64,000 nt of DNA from positions 15,359,086 through 15,423,085 of the forward strand of contig JAOANR010000010.1 of NCBI GenBank assembly GCA_030278955.1, in the 5' to 3' direction. Every line of letters starts with the position of its first letter. The first letter of the stretch is position 1. Both the position numbers and the translations under genes were made by a program. The notes under the pieces are model-generated. The model saw only the letters and a program-made list of their open reading frames with translations, did no database searches and was not told where the DNA came from. This DNA is from Hygrophila difformis (Eukaryota > Streptophyta > Magnoliopsida > Lamiales > Acanthaceae). Positions 22,009 through 33,577 of this stretch are shown here, one piece after another.

Positions 22009-22345
22009 TTTCTGATTAATTTGATTAGACGATTGAAATGATTAAAGATAAAAATAGTATAACTATTTTAAAACACATGCATTTATTTGTAATTATTACA
22101 CGACGTATAGGTTTGAGGTTACCGATATACTTGCACATAGATTATAATGAAGTTAATGCTCTTTTCAATGAAGCCGGAAGGTTCAATTTATCATAATTGA
22201 TAAATTCAAATTTGGGATGTAGGGTTTACGTAGGAAGACCATTCGAAAGAATACTTAGACAAATAAATACAAATTAATTTTATTGTTCAAAAAATTCGTA
22301 ATAAGTCGCATGTGGTGTCCAATTTCAAAGCAAAATAACAAAATT
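22009..22345. repeat. Direct repeat, right copy, flanking the tandem array
   Basis: Same orientation as 19321-19625. The distance between copies is about 2.7 kb, with the tandem array inside. The ends do not start TG or end CA, so they are not obviously LTRs. Further right, a short block with TTTCGATGRTTATAAGCTT repeats three times (22405-22510). Confidence 0.7.
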
Positions 22346-22723
22346 TAACACCGCACATTATAATTTCACTTAATTATACAAAGTAGATTAGGTGTCCATG
22401 TTTTATTTCGATGGTTATAAGCTTTCATCATGTGGTGTCCAAGTTTTTTTTCGATGATTATAAGCTTTCATCATGTCTTGTCCATGTTGTTTTTCGATGG
22501 TTATAAGCTTCGAGATCCACTAAAAACTAATTTCATATCGCAAACACTTGGTACACAAGTTATGAAATTATAAGCCGTTCTTGAGAACAAATATGTAAAA
22601 CCGCACAACCTTAGAAGTGGTTTTATGAACTTCTACTGTTTTTCTTTGTAATTGGATTCATAAGAAAAAAAAAAGGACAAAAATTAGAATTATTAGAACA
22701 AAATGTTGCAATAAATTAAAGTA

Positions 22724-23212
22724 TTATACATCTGCATATTTATTCGATAAAAATATAAGCCGACTCCTAATAGTATCAAACCAAAAAATTTCAAACTCAG
22801 AGAGTAGAGGAGTTGCTTGTCTAAAATAGGAATCATAAACATAGCTACGTAACACTTCAATATGAGTTACAATTGATTCGAAAATAGCAGTAGGAACAGG
22901 CAGCATGGTAGAGTCGACAGTAAACGCTTCACTCCAACGGTTCGTTATCACCTTCATCCGATCAAGAACACCCTTCATCTCGAAAGATAACTCACTGGCT
23001 GCCAGATACACATATATCTCCGAGTCAACACGTTTCAAGAAATATAAAGCAGCATCGATCACTTCTAGATCATTGGAGGTCCAATTCAGCCCTCGACTAT
23101 TGCGAATACTCAAGAGAAATTGTTTGAATTCAGCAGCCTTGGCACCTTTTGGATAGAAAACAGTAGTGTATTGCTTCATTTCAGACCTCCAATTATCAAC
23201 ATCAGGCGCCAT
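22724..23212 (-). CDS. Unrecognised plant gene, paralog of 5295-5857
   Basis: 162 residues from ATG at 23212, in good context (AAGATGGCG). The frame is open further upstream but lacks an earlier ATG, and a strong acceptor (TTCTTGCAG) lies just upstream at about 23231, so the leader probably has an intron. No known domain is recognised; the sequence is predicted mostly helical, with the end block SRLIFLSNKYADV. It aligns along its whole length with the broken gene at 5295-5857: MA at the start, YT then a [FY]P[RK]G motif near residue 20, and IFLS near the end. A TATA run at 23423-23430 gives a plausible promoter. No stop or shift interrupts it. Confidence 0.62.
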   Translation of the reverse strand: MAPDVDNWRSEMKQYTTVFYPKGAKAAEFKQFLLSIRNSRGLNWTSNDLEVIDAALYFLKRVDSEIYVYLAASELSFEMKGVLDRMKVITNRWSEAFTVDSTMLPVPTAIFESIVTHIEVLRSYVYDSYFRQATPLLSEFEIFWFDTIRSRLIFLSNKYADV

Positions 23213-23422
23213 CTTCCACTTCAAGTTTACTGCAAGAATGGATAAGAGAGTGTGAGAGAAATATAGATACAGATTAGAACAACAAATGAAACCAATATGA
23301 AAATGGAGAATAAAATGAAATAAATTCTAATACAGGAATGGGCGTACAAATTGGAAATGAGGGAAGAGAAGATGGCAAGTAGCCGGATTGCAATTGGGAC
23401 CAAATGAAGGGTTGGACGCACA

Positions 23423-23430
23423 TATATATA
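23423..23430 (-). promoter_or_regulatory. TATA box of the gene at 22724-23212
   Basis: Minus-strand TATATATA about 210 bases before the ATG, followed by a C/T-rich leader and then the acceptor TTCTTGCAG. This suggests a leader with one intron. Confidence 0.4.
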
Positions 23431-24247
23431 GGCGGAAGCATAATGGGAGTGTAAATGTTTTTCCACGTCATTTTGATTTTGTTTAATAAAAGGTGGGTTG
23501 TGCAGTGGGTGAGAGAGAAAATAATAAAATATTGGTTTGTGAGGGGTGAAATGTTGGGCGGGAAACTGTGTGTGTGTAGTTTCTTACTACTTTTATATAT
23601 ATAAAGGATTTTAATTTTAAATTTTACAATATTTTGCACAGCTATTTTTAAATTTTTGTTTTTGCAACATGCATTTTTGATTTTTTGTACAATAGCTATT
23701 CAAAATAAATTATTAGTATTATTTAATTTTTTATTTCATCCTTAAATTATAAGTATATTTATATTTACTGTTATTTAGAGTTATTATATTTTATATTTAT
23801 ATTATACTATTACAAGTTTGCTATTTTATTTATTTGAATTAATGTATTAATGATTCCATAGTTCAATTTATGTATGTTTTATTTTACATTATTTAATATT
23901 TTAATATAAAAATTATGTCAAAATTTAAAAACAACAAAATATAATTATTTTTTTGCTACAATAATTGAAATATAATTATTTGATATTTTATATACCAAAA
24001 TAATTGAAATATTTGGAAATAGAAATTTTTATAAATAATATAAAATTTTAATATTTTTAAATGATTAGAATGTGGGCCCCATAAAAATGAGTTATTAATT
24101 GGTGGAGGGATGTGTGAGTTAATTGAAATGAATTAAAAAGATATTGGAGATGATGGAAAGCTGATGTGGCAGTGAGAGAAAGGTAAAAGTGAGTTATTAA
24201 TTGAATATGGATGTAGATGCTCTAACACTGCAAATTTAATTCACTAT
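23431..24247. other. AT-rich intergenic spacer
   Basis: Upstream region of the gene at 22724-23212, then about 500 bases of very AT-rich DNA. No gene or transposon end was recognised before the MITE at 24250. Confidence 0.5.
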
Positions 24248-24249
24248 TA

Positions 24250-24438
24250 CTCCCTCCGTCCCATTCCAAATGTCCTACTTACTATTTTTAGATGTCCCAT
24301 TACAAATGTCTTCTTTCTATAAATAGAAATAATTTTCCCCTCCAACAACTATGTGGACCCCACCATATACTCACAAACCAACTATATCTTAATTCTCGTG
24401 CCCAACAGTAACAAGACACTTGGGTGGGACGGAGGGAG
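24250..24438. mobile_element. Stowaway-type MITE, 189 bp
   Basis: It begins CTCCCTCCGTCCC and ends with the inverted copy GGGACGGAGGGAG. TA dinucleotides at 24248-24249 and 24439-24440 form the target duplication typical of Tc1/mariner-derived Stowaway elements. It has no coding capacity. Confidence 0.9.
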
Positions 24439-24728
24439 TAATAATTTTTACACTTTGGGGGGGTCATAAATCTTACACGAAATAAGTACTAGTACTTCTT
24501 TTGTACGATTTTTCTCTCTCTTTTATTTTTTTTTACAATACAATAGCGACAATTATGAAATAAATTTATTATACTATAATCATAAATGAAGAAGAGATCA
24601 CATATGGAGAATAATATACTTTTATATAAATATAATAAATAACTATGTATATATGTACATGTATATGTGTTTGTATATGTATATATGTAATTGTAGATGA
24701 ATAATATATATATTTTCATTTGTTTTTA

Positions 24729-25395
24729 AGAGATAATAACTAAAATAGGTCACGAGAAGGAGGTGCTTCAACTTTTGGGTCACAATATTTTGATTCAGGA
24801 AAATGGACTATTAGAAGCATTTTGGGCCCAAATTTAGGCCATTTGACCGGAATTCGGGCTTCGATGACCTAAAAGTGGAAACGACTCCTTAGCTTCTAGT
24901 GGTTTATTTTAGTTTTTTTCAATTATTTTTTATTTTAAGTAATTAAAATACATAATACTCATTCCGTGCTATTATTTATGTCATACGTTCATTTTTTCTT
25001 ATTCCAACATTTTTATTTCATTAACAAAGGATGAGTAGGTTTGACGGTTAATTTGATGTGATGAGTTGGTTTGGCGATTAATATTTAATTATTTTTTAAA
25101 ATGAAAATAAAATAAAAATATTAGAACAAGAAAAAAGAAAGTATGACATAAATAATTATACGGAATGAGTATTATTTATTTTAATTACATAAAATTTAAA
25201 AAAATAATTGAAAAGACTAAAATAGGACAACAGAAGGAGTCATTTCCACTTTTAGACCATCACGACCCGAATTCTGGCCAAATGGCCTAAATTTGGGCCT
25301 GAAATCATTTTAATGGCACATTTCCCTAAATTAAAATATCATAGCCCAAAAGTGAAATGGCATCCTTCTCATGGCCTATTTTATTTATTATCTCT
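24729..25395. mobile_element. Foldback element with long inverted arms and a second MITE at its centre
   Basis: Arms of about 230 bp (24729-24955 and 25160-25395) pair over nearly their whole length; outer ends are AGAGATAATAA and its reverse complement. The centre (about 24955-25170) is itself palindromic with ends ATACTCATTCCGT, like a small MITE. Flanks share a short TTTTTAA, not a clean target duplication. The family is unknown; long arms suggest Mutator-like or generic foldback. Confidence 0.7.
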
Positions 25396-26163
25396 ATTTT
25401 TAAAGTAGGCAACACAGTATAACTAACAAAGCTGTCGATCATTTCCTCAAAGGCCAACAATTTCAGTATAGTCCCCAACACTTTGTTAGACCGCCTGATT
25501 TTATGTTTGATGTTCTTACTTCGGACCACATTGGCTTGTATCACACTAGGCAAATTTTGCAATAAAATCTGGCCTCGGCCTTCCATTTTTCCGAAAAAAG
25601 TAGGCAACATATATAGTATAAAAAATTTGCGGGAATGCGACAAAAAAGAATATGAACATTGTCGCCTAAAATTTCATTGTCTGACAGATTTCGTCACCTT
25701 ATTTGTTGTCTCGTGTGCCAGACAATGAAATCCTTTTGTCGCTTTCACGCAATATTTTTGTAGTAACGCATTGCACATAAATCTTTAATACCCAAGTATT
25801 CAATAACTTAATTTATCATTTATGAATTTCCTATATTTTCTACATGCACTACCTATGATATGTGATATTAAAATAAAAATTAGATTCAATATAAAATAAA
25901 AAATAATCAAAACACACAAAAAGTTAATTTTTTTATAAATTCTCTAACACGTGCAAGTGAAAAAAAAAAGAAACAAAATAAAAATAAAAGAAATCACGGG
26001 TTAAAATCAATTCGTATCTATATTTATATATCTATATATATTCTTTAATATATGTAATATTAAAATAAAAATCATATAGGGTAAAATCAATTCATATATA
26101 AATCCGAATACATATATCTTCTATATATTTATAAATTTTATACGGAAAAAAATAATAAAAAAT
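25396..26163. other. Non-coding stretch with a possible transposon remnant
   Basis: Near 25625-25775 a segment contains GTCGCC- and GACAATGAAAT-like words that recur as inverted pairs (around 25635-25735), ending near CTACAAAAAT on the minus strand. A related segment occurs at about 27780-27900. This resembles the sub-terminal part of CACTA-like elements, but no CACTA end or 3-bp target duplication was found. Confidence 0.3.
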
Positions 26164-26515
26164 AAAAAAACTCATTTAGTCCCATAACTTTTTTTAATTT
26201 CCAAAACCACCCCACAAATATCGAGTTAGATAGATGAATCCATCCCATAACTAACCTAATCATTGCCGAACCCGTCCACGAACCGGTTTTTTCGCTAATC
26301 ATCGCCGAACCCATCCCATAACTTCCCTAATGGAGGGATGGGGTTCGGCCATGATTATATTATGGGACGGGTTCGGCGATAATTAGCGAAAAACTGGGTT
26401 TATGGACGGATTCGGCTATGATTATGGTAGTTATGAGACGGATTCATCTAATAGAATATTTATGGAACTGTTTTGGAAATTTTTTAAATTATGGAACGAT
26501 ATGGGTTTTTTTTTT
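26164..26515. mobile_element. Foldback MITE, copy 1 of a local family
   Basis: The left arm CTCATTTAGTCCCATAACT and on, with TTTCCAAAACCACCCCA, pairs with the right arm ending at ATGGGTTTTT; the middle contains further palindromes (TCATCGCCGAACCCATCCCA). A second copy lies at 31108-31408. Confidence 0.65.
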
Positions 26516-29500
26516 TTTTCATTTTTATACTACTCTCTGACATAAGCCATATTAAAATGAAAATAAAAGTTAATAAGTTGTTTGGACTTTGGGCAGCTAT
26601 AGCAAAGTTATCTTTGTTTTGGATTGGGGGAATGTAGGAACACAATCTATCTTTAATCAATTAAAGTTATCTTTGTTTTGCTCTTCTTTTGAGGGTATGA
26701 AGAGTTTATCATCTTAGAGAATCAAAGGTTACTTGATTTTCACATCAAAACCGGATCTATTCACATTGAATTTGTGTTAGGTTCGTCTTACTCAATTGAA
26801 TTGCAAGTTTTGATTGAGTTAAGTATGTTCATTGATGCATTTTAGGTTTAGTTTTTGGGAGCTTGGTTCTTATTCAAGTTTACCTGATCAAAACCTTCAT
26901 CTCATTGAACCCATTTGCCATGTCCTTTGTTTTTGCTTTTCTTGCTTGTTTGTTGAATTACTTGTTGCATACATCAACCAATGTCAACTTCAACAACAAA
27001 GGCTAAGAAATTAAACATTACTTGTCTCAACAATCATTCTAGCAAGGTTGGAGATTCTATTCAAATTGACAAACCTTACATCATTTGTCATCATAGCACA
27101 CACCAATTAAGTTCATTTTCAACGGCCATTCTTTCCACACATAATCAAAATCATATTATATGGATACAATTCATTCAACTTCATTAGCTTTGAGATATGA
27201 AATTGATAGAGTCAAACACATTCAAAGCCACCATAAATTGAAACAATCAACCTTGTAATAATATAATGCCGATTGGTGATGGTAGGCATGTTCCTGTGAG
27301 TTCTTTCAGAAATAATATGTAATTTTTCCTTCCCTATTCAACAACCGAATTTCATTTTTTCACAAAAGGAGAAAAATTTCTCTAAGATAAGTTCAAACCC
27401 ACGAAATCTGATTTTTTGGAGTCTTCCATTTGTCTTGTCGTTGATGCCACAAATTATGAGACGGCTTCCTGATACCAGGTTCTTTTCTTTGAAGTGCTTG
27501 TGACAATATATCCTTAAGTCTTGGAGGGTGCTTCATCGTAAACTTAAAATTTGTTTTCTTGTAAAATTTCACTCGCTTTGTCCCATTATTTATATCTCGT
27601 TTTCCTTCTTTTTTATCCGTCTCAATATTTTTATCTCATTCCAATTTTAGAAAATCATTAACTATTAAATTCTACACGCATATTTCTTGCTCCATCATTA
27701 CCTTAACCTCATAACTGTCCCAAACTCAATACATGCATGTTTATCAAAGAAAGAATCAATAGTAGAGTTAAGAGACAACGCAGATACTACAAAAATTTTC
27801 ACAGAAGGTGGCAAAATGATTTTGTCGCCTTGTTCATCGCCTGGTGCACAAGGCGTCCAACAAGGCGACGAAATCCGGCGGGCGATGAATAAGACTAACG
27901 GACATCTCTTTAGCAAACCCATTAGAATAGATGTATTTTTCAAACTAAAGTCATTTATTCTGTCCTAGAGATGTCACTTGACTCATTGTGCATGTATTCC
28001 TAAATAAATCTCCTAGCTACCCCATCCATGAATCACTCAATTAAAGTTTACTACAGTACTAGTATATAGTACATTTATTTTTGAAACAGTAAACCCTAAC
28101 ATTATTGAAAATTCTAATCTCAGTCGCAAGCTAATTATTGATGTACACATGGAATTCCATTGGACAGTATATATTCGTGTGGAAGAGGAAACCTTTTGCA
28201 GGTTAAAGAATATTGGAAATCATGAGTTACAAAGAAATAATCATACTTTAACGTTCGCTCAGTAGTCAGTATATAAACAAGCCGACTCAGCACTACAAGA
28301 TTTTAAGCTCGGTCATGAACCTTAATTAACGAGATTTTCGACGACCCAAACTTCACATTAAGCAAAGGCATGCGCAGCATATATATTCTATTGGGTTGGC
28401 TGCCCATAATAATCCCACAATTTACTGTGAATTCTATTTAAGCTCCCACAAGAAAATAAAAATAAAAAATAAAAAATAAAATAAATAATAGTGGGTTAGT
28501 GACGTTTTTAGTGATGTTTAAGTGTCGTTAAAACAAGAGTAGAGAATTTAATTATTAAAAAAAAAATTAAAAGTATTGCAAACTCAAATTTTATGATAGG
28601 AATGCTTTTAGCGATAATTTCTAATGATATGTCGCTATTAACAATTTATTTTGTTGTGGTCCAAGTCAGCTTTTGTGTTCGTTTTTCAACAGCAACCACA
28701 AAGTTATACTGTGGTTATGCATTATTCACACGATATCTTTCATTCGTAAAAGTCTTTCTTTTTTCCTTTCTTTTTCTTTTTTATCACACAATAAACAAAA
28801 CAAGACACCAAAAACTAATATGGTTATGAGCGGCGGATTCAGACAAAAATAATTATGCAAGGAAGGTTGGTATTGTAACACAAAAAAATACTGAGGGACG
28901 TTAGGATGGAATTGGGGATAGAATTGCTAACCAAATAGGAATTCAGAATTTCTCATCCCTAAATACCCAAATCAGCTGTTCAAAATCGATCAATAAATCC
29001 AGTATCTGATTTGAAAATTTAAAGCTACGGCGTCTAATGCATGGGGCCAATTAACACATATATCCTCAATTATAACTTCCACCTCAATTGACACCTCAAA
29101 TATTAATCAACGTTAAAAAAATGATGGAGAAATACCAAAAACAATTACTTTTGGTACCAAAATATAAAAATTTCTAAACATAATATCAAATTATTAAAAA
29201 ACAATATATGTATATGGTATGAAATTTTCCAAAGTTGCGCGTCATCAAATCTCGTACATTTTATATGATAAATGTGGTACAACTTGGTGGTAATTTAATT
29301 TTTTTTGGATGAGCTTTTTTTTTTGGATGAGCTAGTGGTAGTTTAATTAATGTAAGGTATCACTAGTTGCTATCAAGTTAAATATGGAATTGGTAACAAT
29401 TTTCATCTTATCAAAGGATATATGGTCGACTCTATTAATATACTGTATCTATTAATATATATATATATATATATATAGTATATATTATTGAGATTCTGCG

Positions 29501-29993
29501 GCAGACCATACATACATATATACTACTTAATGTTTTGAAATTTATTTATAAAATCACAATAAAATCCTCCTTACAAAACATAACTTAGTAAGTTTAACAT
29601 AGTTGAGGCATCAAGTAAGTAAACGACTTGAGTTGAAGTATAGACTCATGACTTTATAATTTCTTATCTATTCTTTCCCTTTGAACTCATCTTCTTGGCA
29701 AAACCTAACTTTATGAGAGAGAGAGAGAGGGAGGAGGAGGAGGAGGAGAACGTAATCAAATTTCATATGAGAGATTCTCCATGTATATATCAAGAGTAAG
29801 TCTTGAAATTATTAAATAGTACTAGTAAGGTTGGTTTGGATATTTGGATTTTGATTGGAAGAAGTAGGAATTTGGCTTCGAAATTGACTCCAAATCCTTA
29901 TACTTGATCAATAGAAATCCTCACATCCAACCCAGCCATTCAAAGTTCAAAACTACAAACACAACCACATTCTTACCCTTGTACCTTTTGTCC
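26516..29993. other. 3.5 kb without a recognised gene
   Basis: AT-rich DNA with scattered short open frames that look random. It includes a segment at 27780-27900 similar to 25635-25775, a CACTACAAGATTTT word at 28291, GTCGCTA/TAGCGAC-type words near 28500-28660, a (TA)n run at about 29456-29476 and a GA/GGA repeat at 29714-29750. The part near 29993 is downstream of the zinc-finger gene. Confidence 0.5.
29714..29750. repeat. GA and GGA microsatellite
   Basis: A (GA)n run directly followed by (GGA)n, about 240 bases beyond the stop codon of the zinc-finger gene. Confidence 0.85.
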
Positions 29994-30689
29994 CTAAACT
30001 CCATATGAGAGACGTAGAGACAAGTCTAAATGTGTCGACTCTTCTTCCTCGTTGATAACCTCCACTGCAGCCGCAGCTGAAACGCTCCTTTCACCATCAT
30101 GCGTCGCTGTTCCTTTGCCACGGTACGTCTCCACCAACTCACCCGGATCACGATTCCTTATAGGCAACTCCATAGAATTAGAATGGCCGTACACCGGCAC
30201 GCCATCAGCAATGTAACCGTAAGGGTATTTATTATGCCCCAACAACAGATCCCGAGTCCCAAAATTCCCACGGATGGATCCATGCAAGTCCACATTATAA
30301 GGGAATTTCGTTGGACCCCTTCCAAGGCTGAGTCCGAGGGCCAGCCTCGCCAGCATCCTCTCGCGCTTGTGGGCATTTTGGTGGCCCCCTAATGCCTGTG
30401 AGCTGCAGAACTTCTTGCTGCAGTAGTTGCAAGAGAAGAGCTGACCAACCCCCCTAGAAAAGTAGTGCTGCCTGGCCCCACAGCCGCTGCTGAGACTCAG
30501 ATCTAACAACGGATCATGGTCAGCAACAGGCCTGCTGCAGATCTTGATCTGGTTTTGGAACTGGAGCAACGCTCGTGGGTCGCGATCCTGTGATGGCATT
30601 GTAGGACAGCTGCTGCTGGCATAATTGTTGAAGTTGAACCCCACCGAGGTGGAGTTTGTGCTCGAACAAGGAGAATCATTAATATTCAT
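29994..30689 (-). CDS. Single C2H2 zinc-finger protein with QALGGH and two EAR motifs (ZFP1/3/4 type)
   Basis: Intronless, 231 residues from ATG at 30689; the frame stays open further upstream but without an earlier ATG. One zinc finger of the plant type, [20 protein letters not shown] followed by H, lies near residues 85-107; QALGGH contacts DNA and is specific to plants. LDLSL motifs occur before the finger and near the C-terminus (HLDLSLRL). This is the EAR repression motif that recruits TOPLESS-type co-repressors. The layout (EAR, one finger, conserved [10 protein letters not shown], terminal EAR) matches the small ZFP1/ZFP3/ZFP4 group of nuclear repressors in Arabidopsis, several of which act in hormone or development responses. 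The frame is intact, in contrast to most of the region. Exact orthology is unknown. Confidence 0.9.
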   Translation of the reverse strand: MNINDSPCSSTNSTSVGFNFNNYASSSCPTMPSQDRDPRALLQFQNQIKICSRPVADHDPLLDLSLSSGCGARQHYFSRGVGQLFSCNYCSKKFCSSQALGGHQNAHKRERMLARLALGLSLGRGPTKFPYNVDLHGSIRGNFGTRDLLLGHNKYPYGYIADGVPVYGHSNSMELPIRNRDPGELVETYRGKGTATHDGERSVSAAAAVEVINEEEESTHLDLSLRLSYGV

Positions 30690-31107
30690 ATTGCAAGGGG
30701 TTTTTTTGTCTGTTGCCAAGACTGTTCTTGAGGTTGTCTCAATCTTATAATGCTTTTAGGTTAGGAAGAAAGGGAGTGAAGGGATACAATAATAATAATA
30801 ATAATAATACTAGGAAAGGTTTGCGATGAGTATACATTGGTTGGCAAATAAATGTTGTTGCGGCAAACAGTAGTACTGCATGGGAGGCCAGAGAAACACT
30901 TTGGAGCTGCAAACCCTAATTCAGGGCAAAGCTATTGGGCGTCGGAAATAAACGTCAGTGAAGAATCCAACGTTTGTGAGGATCATTTTAGCAATACAAG
31001 GATTCAATTGGGAATCTATACAGTAAGTAATAAATGAAGGGGATTCAATTAATGATTTGAGCGAATTCGATGCTCATCAAGTAATTGTGAAATGTACTGG
31101 TATTTTT

Positions 31108-31408
31108 TTTAGTTAAAAATTAAAAATATAATTAAATAGATAAATATCGAATTAGACGAATCCGTCCAATAACTACCATAATTTTCGCCCAACCCGTCCA
31201 TGAACCCGGTTTTTTCGCTAATCATCACCGAACTCGTCCCATAACTACCATAATCATCGCCGAACCCATCCCTCCATTAGGATAGTTATGGGATGGGTTC
31301 AGCGAAAATTAGTGAAAAAATCGAGTTCAGCACGGGTTCGTCTAATTCGATATTTGTGGGATGATTTTGGAAATTGAAAAAACTTATGGGACTAAATGGG
31401 TTTTTTTC
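31108..31408. mobile_element. Foldback MITE, copy 2 of a local family
   Basis: Shares long blocks with 26164-26515, for example GGTTTTTTCGCTAATCATC and ATCGCCGAACCCATCCC, and a right arm ending ACTAAATGGGTTTTTT. The left end is degraded. Confidence 0.6.
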
Positions 31409-31563
31409 CATAGGTTAGGATTATTTGTAATTAGTTTGGTTAAATTTAAACTTAAAATTTCATGTTACATATGGTAGAAATGGTATTACACCCTGTTTTG
31501 TTACGCTAAAAATGAGGGTGTTACAGATGATATTATAGCCAAAATTGCGACCGCGAGTGTGGG

Positions 31564-31855
31564 TAGGGGTGTCAATTTCGGATTTTTGGTCGTGTTCGTG
31601 TCGTGTTTCGGTCAGGTTGGTCGGGTCAGGTTTCAGGTTTCACATGTTCGGGTTGTGTTCGTGTCAGGTGTTAAGTAAGGGTATAACACAAAATTTGTAA
31701 TCCCGAACACGACCCAAAACCCGAAATGAACTTGAAATACCAAACCTGAACAAGACCTGAAATTTTTTAGGTCGAATTTCAGATTAGAGAAATAAAAAAA
31801 TGAGTAAACTCAAAAACCCAAAACTGCATCGGGTTCGTGTCGGTCGGCACCCCTA
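31564..31855. mobile_element. hAT-type MITE, 292 bp
   Basis: Ends TAGGGGTGTCAA and (inverted) TTAGGGGTGCCGAC. A perfect 8-bp target duplication AGTGTGGG lies at 31556-31563 and 31856-31863. The interior carries palindromic CGGGT/ACCCG-type words (GGTCGTGTTCGTGTCGTG) and no frame. Eight-base duplications mark hAT elements. Confidence 0.85.
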
Positions 31856-31966
31856 AGTGTGGGAGTCAGGCACCTAGTGGGAAGAAGAGTAATTCATGTG
31901 ATATAGATGAAGGAGGCATGGTCCACATAATGTAAATGGCTGACGCAATGAGAATGTTGAGTTCTT

Positions 31967-32260
31967 AAAGGGGAAGAATGTAACACCTCGAAGAATAACT
32001 TAAAATAAATGAGTTACAACTCTTAAAGACAATGTTGTTTTCTTTCTTACTAGTCATCCTATAAGAACTCCAAATGTAAGTGTTAGCCTTGGAGTAATTT
32101 TAGGATGTATAACCTCCTGGACACTCTCTCGGGATGTGCATGATTGGGGCAACTGGAAAAAACTAATGTTGATTTTTGGGGATTAACCTTCATAACCGAG
32201 CCGTAACCAATTTTGAGTAACATCGTGTCTTTCTGTTACTCTGAAAATGTGGGTGTTACA
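31967..32260 (+). repeat. LTR remnant with polypurine tract
   Basis: AAAGGGGAAGAA (31967-31978) is followed by a 282-bp segment that starts TGTAACACC and ends GGGTGTTACA (31979-32260), as expected for the 3' end of a plus-strand LTR element. A piece ending GAGGGTGTTACA near 31526 resembles the LTR end and may be the other LTR, truncated. No coding sequence remains between them; the hAT MITE sits there. Confidence 0.5.
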
Positions 32261-33319
32261 CAACTGGATGTAAGTGAGTGATCGAGGTCAAAGGACACTA
32301 ACAAGAACTCGTGTTGGTTTGTGGGATCAGCCTTTACTATTAAACGGACAATATCTAGATAAACTCCCTATTTTTTCGCAGTGCCGAAAATAATGGTATT
32401 ACAAATTTAAAATTTTACAATAATGTCATATTATATTTATATAAATACTATTTAATTTCATTATCGTGGTTGAGCAAAATCTTAAATTCCGATGAATTCA
32501 GAATATTCATAATTCCAAATTCAATTTGAAATTGAAATGAAATTGGAAATGTCGAATTGGAAATTGGAATTGGATAAAATAACTGGTTACTAATTTTTCA
32601 TATTGTTGGCCACCACACTTCTAATGAATTGGTTACCACACTGAAGAGAATACAGGCGCCCGGCTTTCAGCAGTTTCTTGTAATGGCAAGAGAGAGGCAG
32701 TCAACGCCAAGCTAAGGGAGGATGGCTGGTAGTATCTTAGGCAGCAATAGGAAATGGAGACAGAAATCCGATGATAGTGACAAACTACCCGATCAATTTT
32801 GCGTGTAATTAACGATATACTATTTTATTTTCAACATCTGTTTTAACGGCACCTGGACTAGACTTGTTAAAATAAATGAAGACTCCACTCAGTTTGATCC
32901 GGGACGGACTCAAATTCCATAAATCACTTAATAAACGTGTCAAAATCGAACACGTACACTTAATAAACGTGTCACTTAATACTCGAAAAACAAATAAGCC
33001 AACTCATTTCGACTCATTAAACTCGATAAAATGTTAGTGTTAAATTATAGTGTCAAGAACTTTGATAGTTGTGTAATGATCCACCCAAAGAAATTATACA
33101 AGAGTTTTTTTTTTTTTTTAATTTTAATTTTAGCCCACTAAAAAATTTAATTGCTAAACTTCAGAATTCCGCTGGCTATAGAATTCAACACCAAAAATTT
33201 ACCAATCGAATTCTATAGCTAAATTGAAAATTTTCTTGTAATGCAGTTGTATCTTCACCGGTTTAATTTGCGCCACAAAATTTTAAACCAATAAAATGTT
33301 TTTTTTATCAACTCTAGCT
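32261..33319. other. Non-coding stretch
   Basis: AT-rich DNA between the LTR remnant and the first SINE. No gene, long inverted repeat or transposon end was recognised. Confidence 0.45.
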
Positions 33320-33326
33320 AGCTTAA

Positions 33327-33506
33327 AGTGATGAGGACTTGGCTTAGTGGTCAAGTCTCCCGATTCTCAAATAAGTTGGGGGTTCGATTCCCCACCCGGT
33401 ACTCTATCCCCCCCTTTATCCCTTGGTAATTTGTGTGGTATGAGCTCTACCACTTATTACCTAGTATGTATAGATTGTTTTATTAAAAAAAAAAAAAAAA
33501 AACTTG
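33327..33506 (+). mobile_element. tRNA-derived SINE, copy 1
   Basis: The head contains RNA polymerase III boxes (A box near TGGCTTAGTGGTCAAG, B box GGTTCGATTCC). The body contains CTCTATCCCCCCCTTTATCC and ends in a long A run. AGCTTAA at 33320-33326 and 33507-33513 is a likely target duplication. The shared body with 49207-49373 and 51530-51701 shows one family. Confidence 0.8.
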
Positions 33507-33577
33507 AGCTTAAGCGTTCATTTAACCTACTCAAATTCTTCAATTCATAGAGTTAAGTAGATTATATTGATTTATTG

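Noticed and set aside
23274..23639. Hydrophobic frames upstream of the gene at 22724-23212
   Set aside because: They overlap the TATA box and leader of that gene and are AT-rich chance frames.
28291..28665. CACTA element
   Set aside because: CACTACAAGATTTT and a TTTTGTTGTGG word lie ~370 bp apart but the ends do not match well and no 3-bp target duplication is clear.
33340..33400. tRNA gene
   Set aside because: A and B boxes are present but there is no acceptor stem or proper anticodon arm; the shared body and A tail show a SINE. The same holds for 49207 and 51530.
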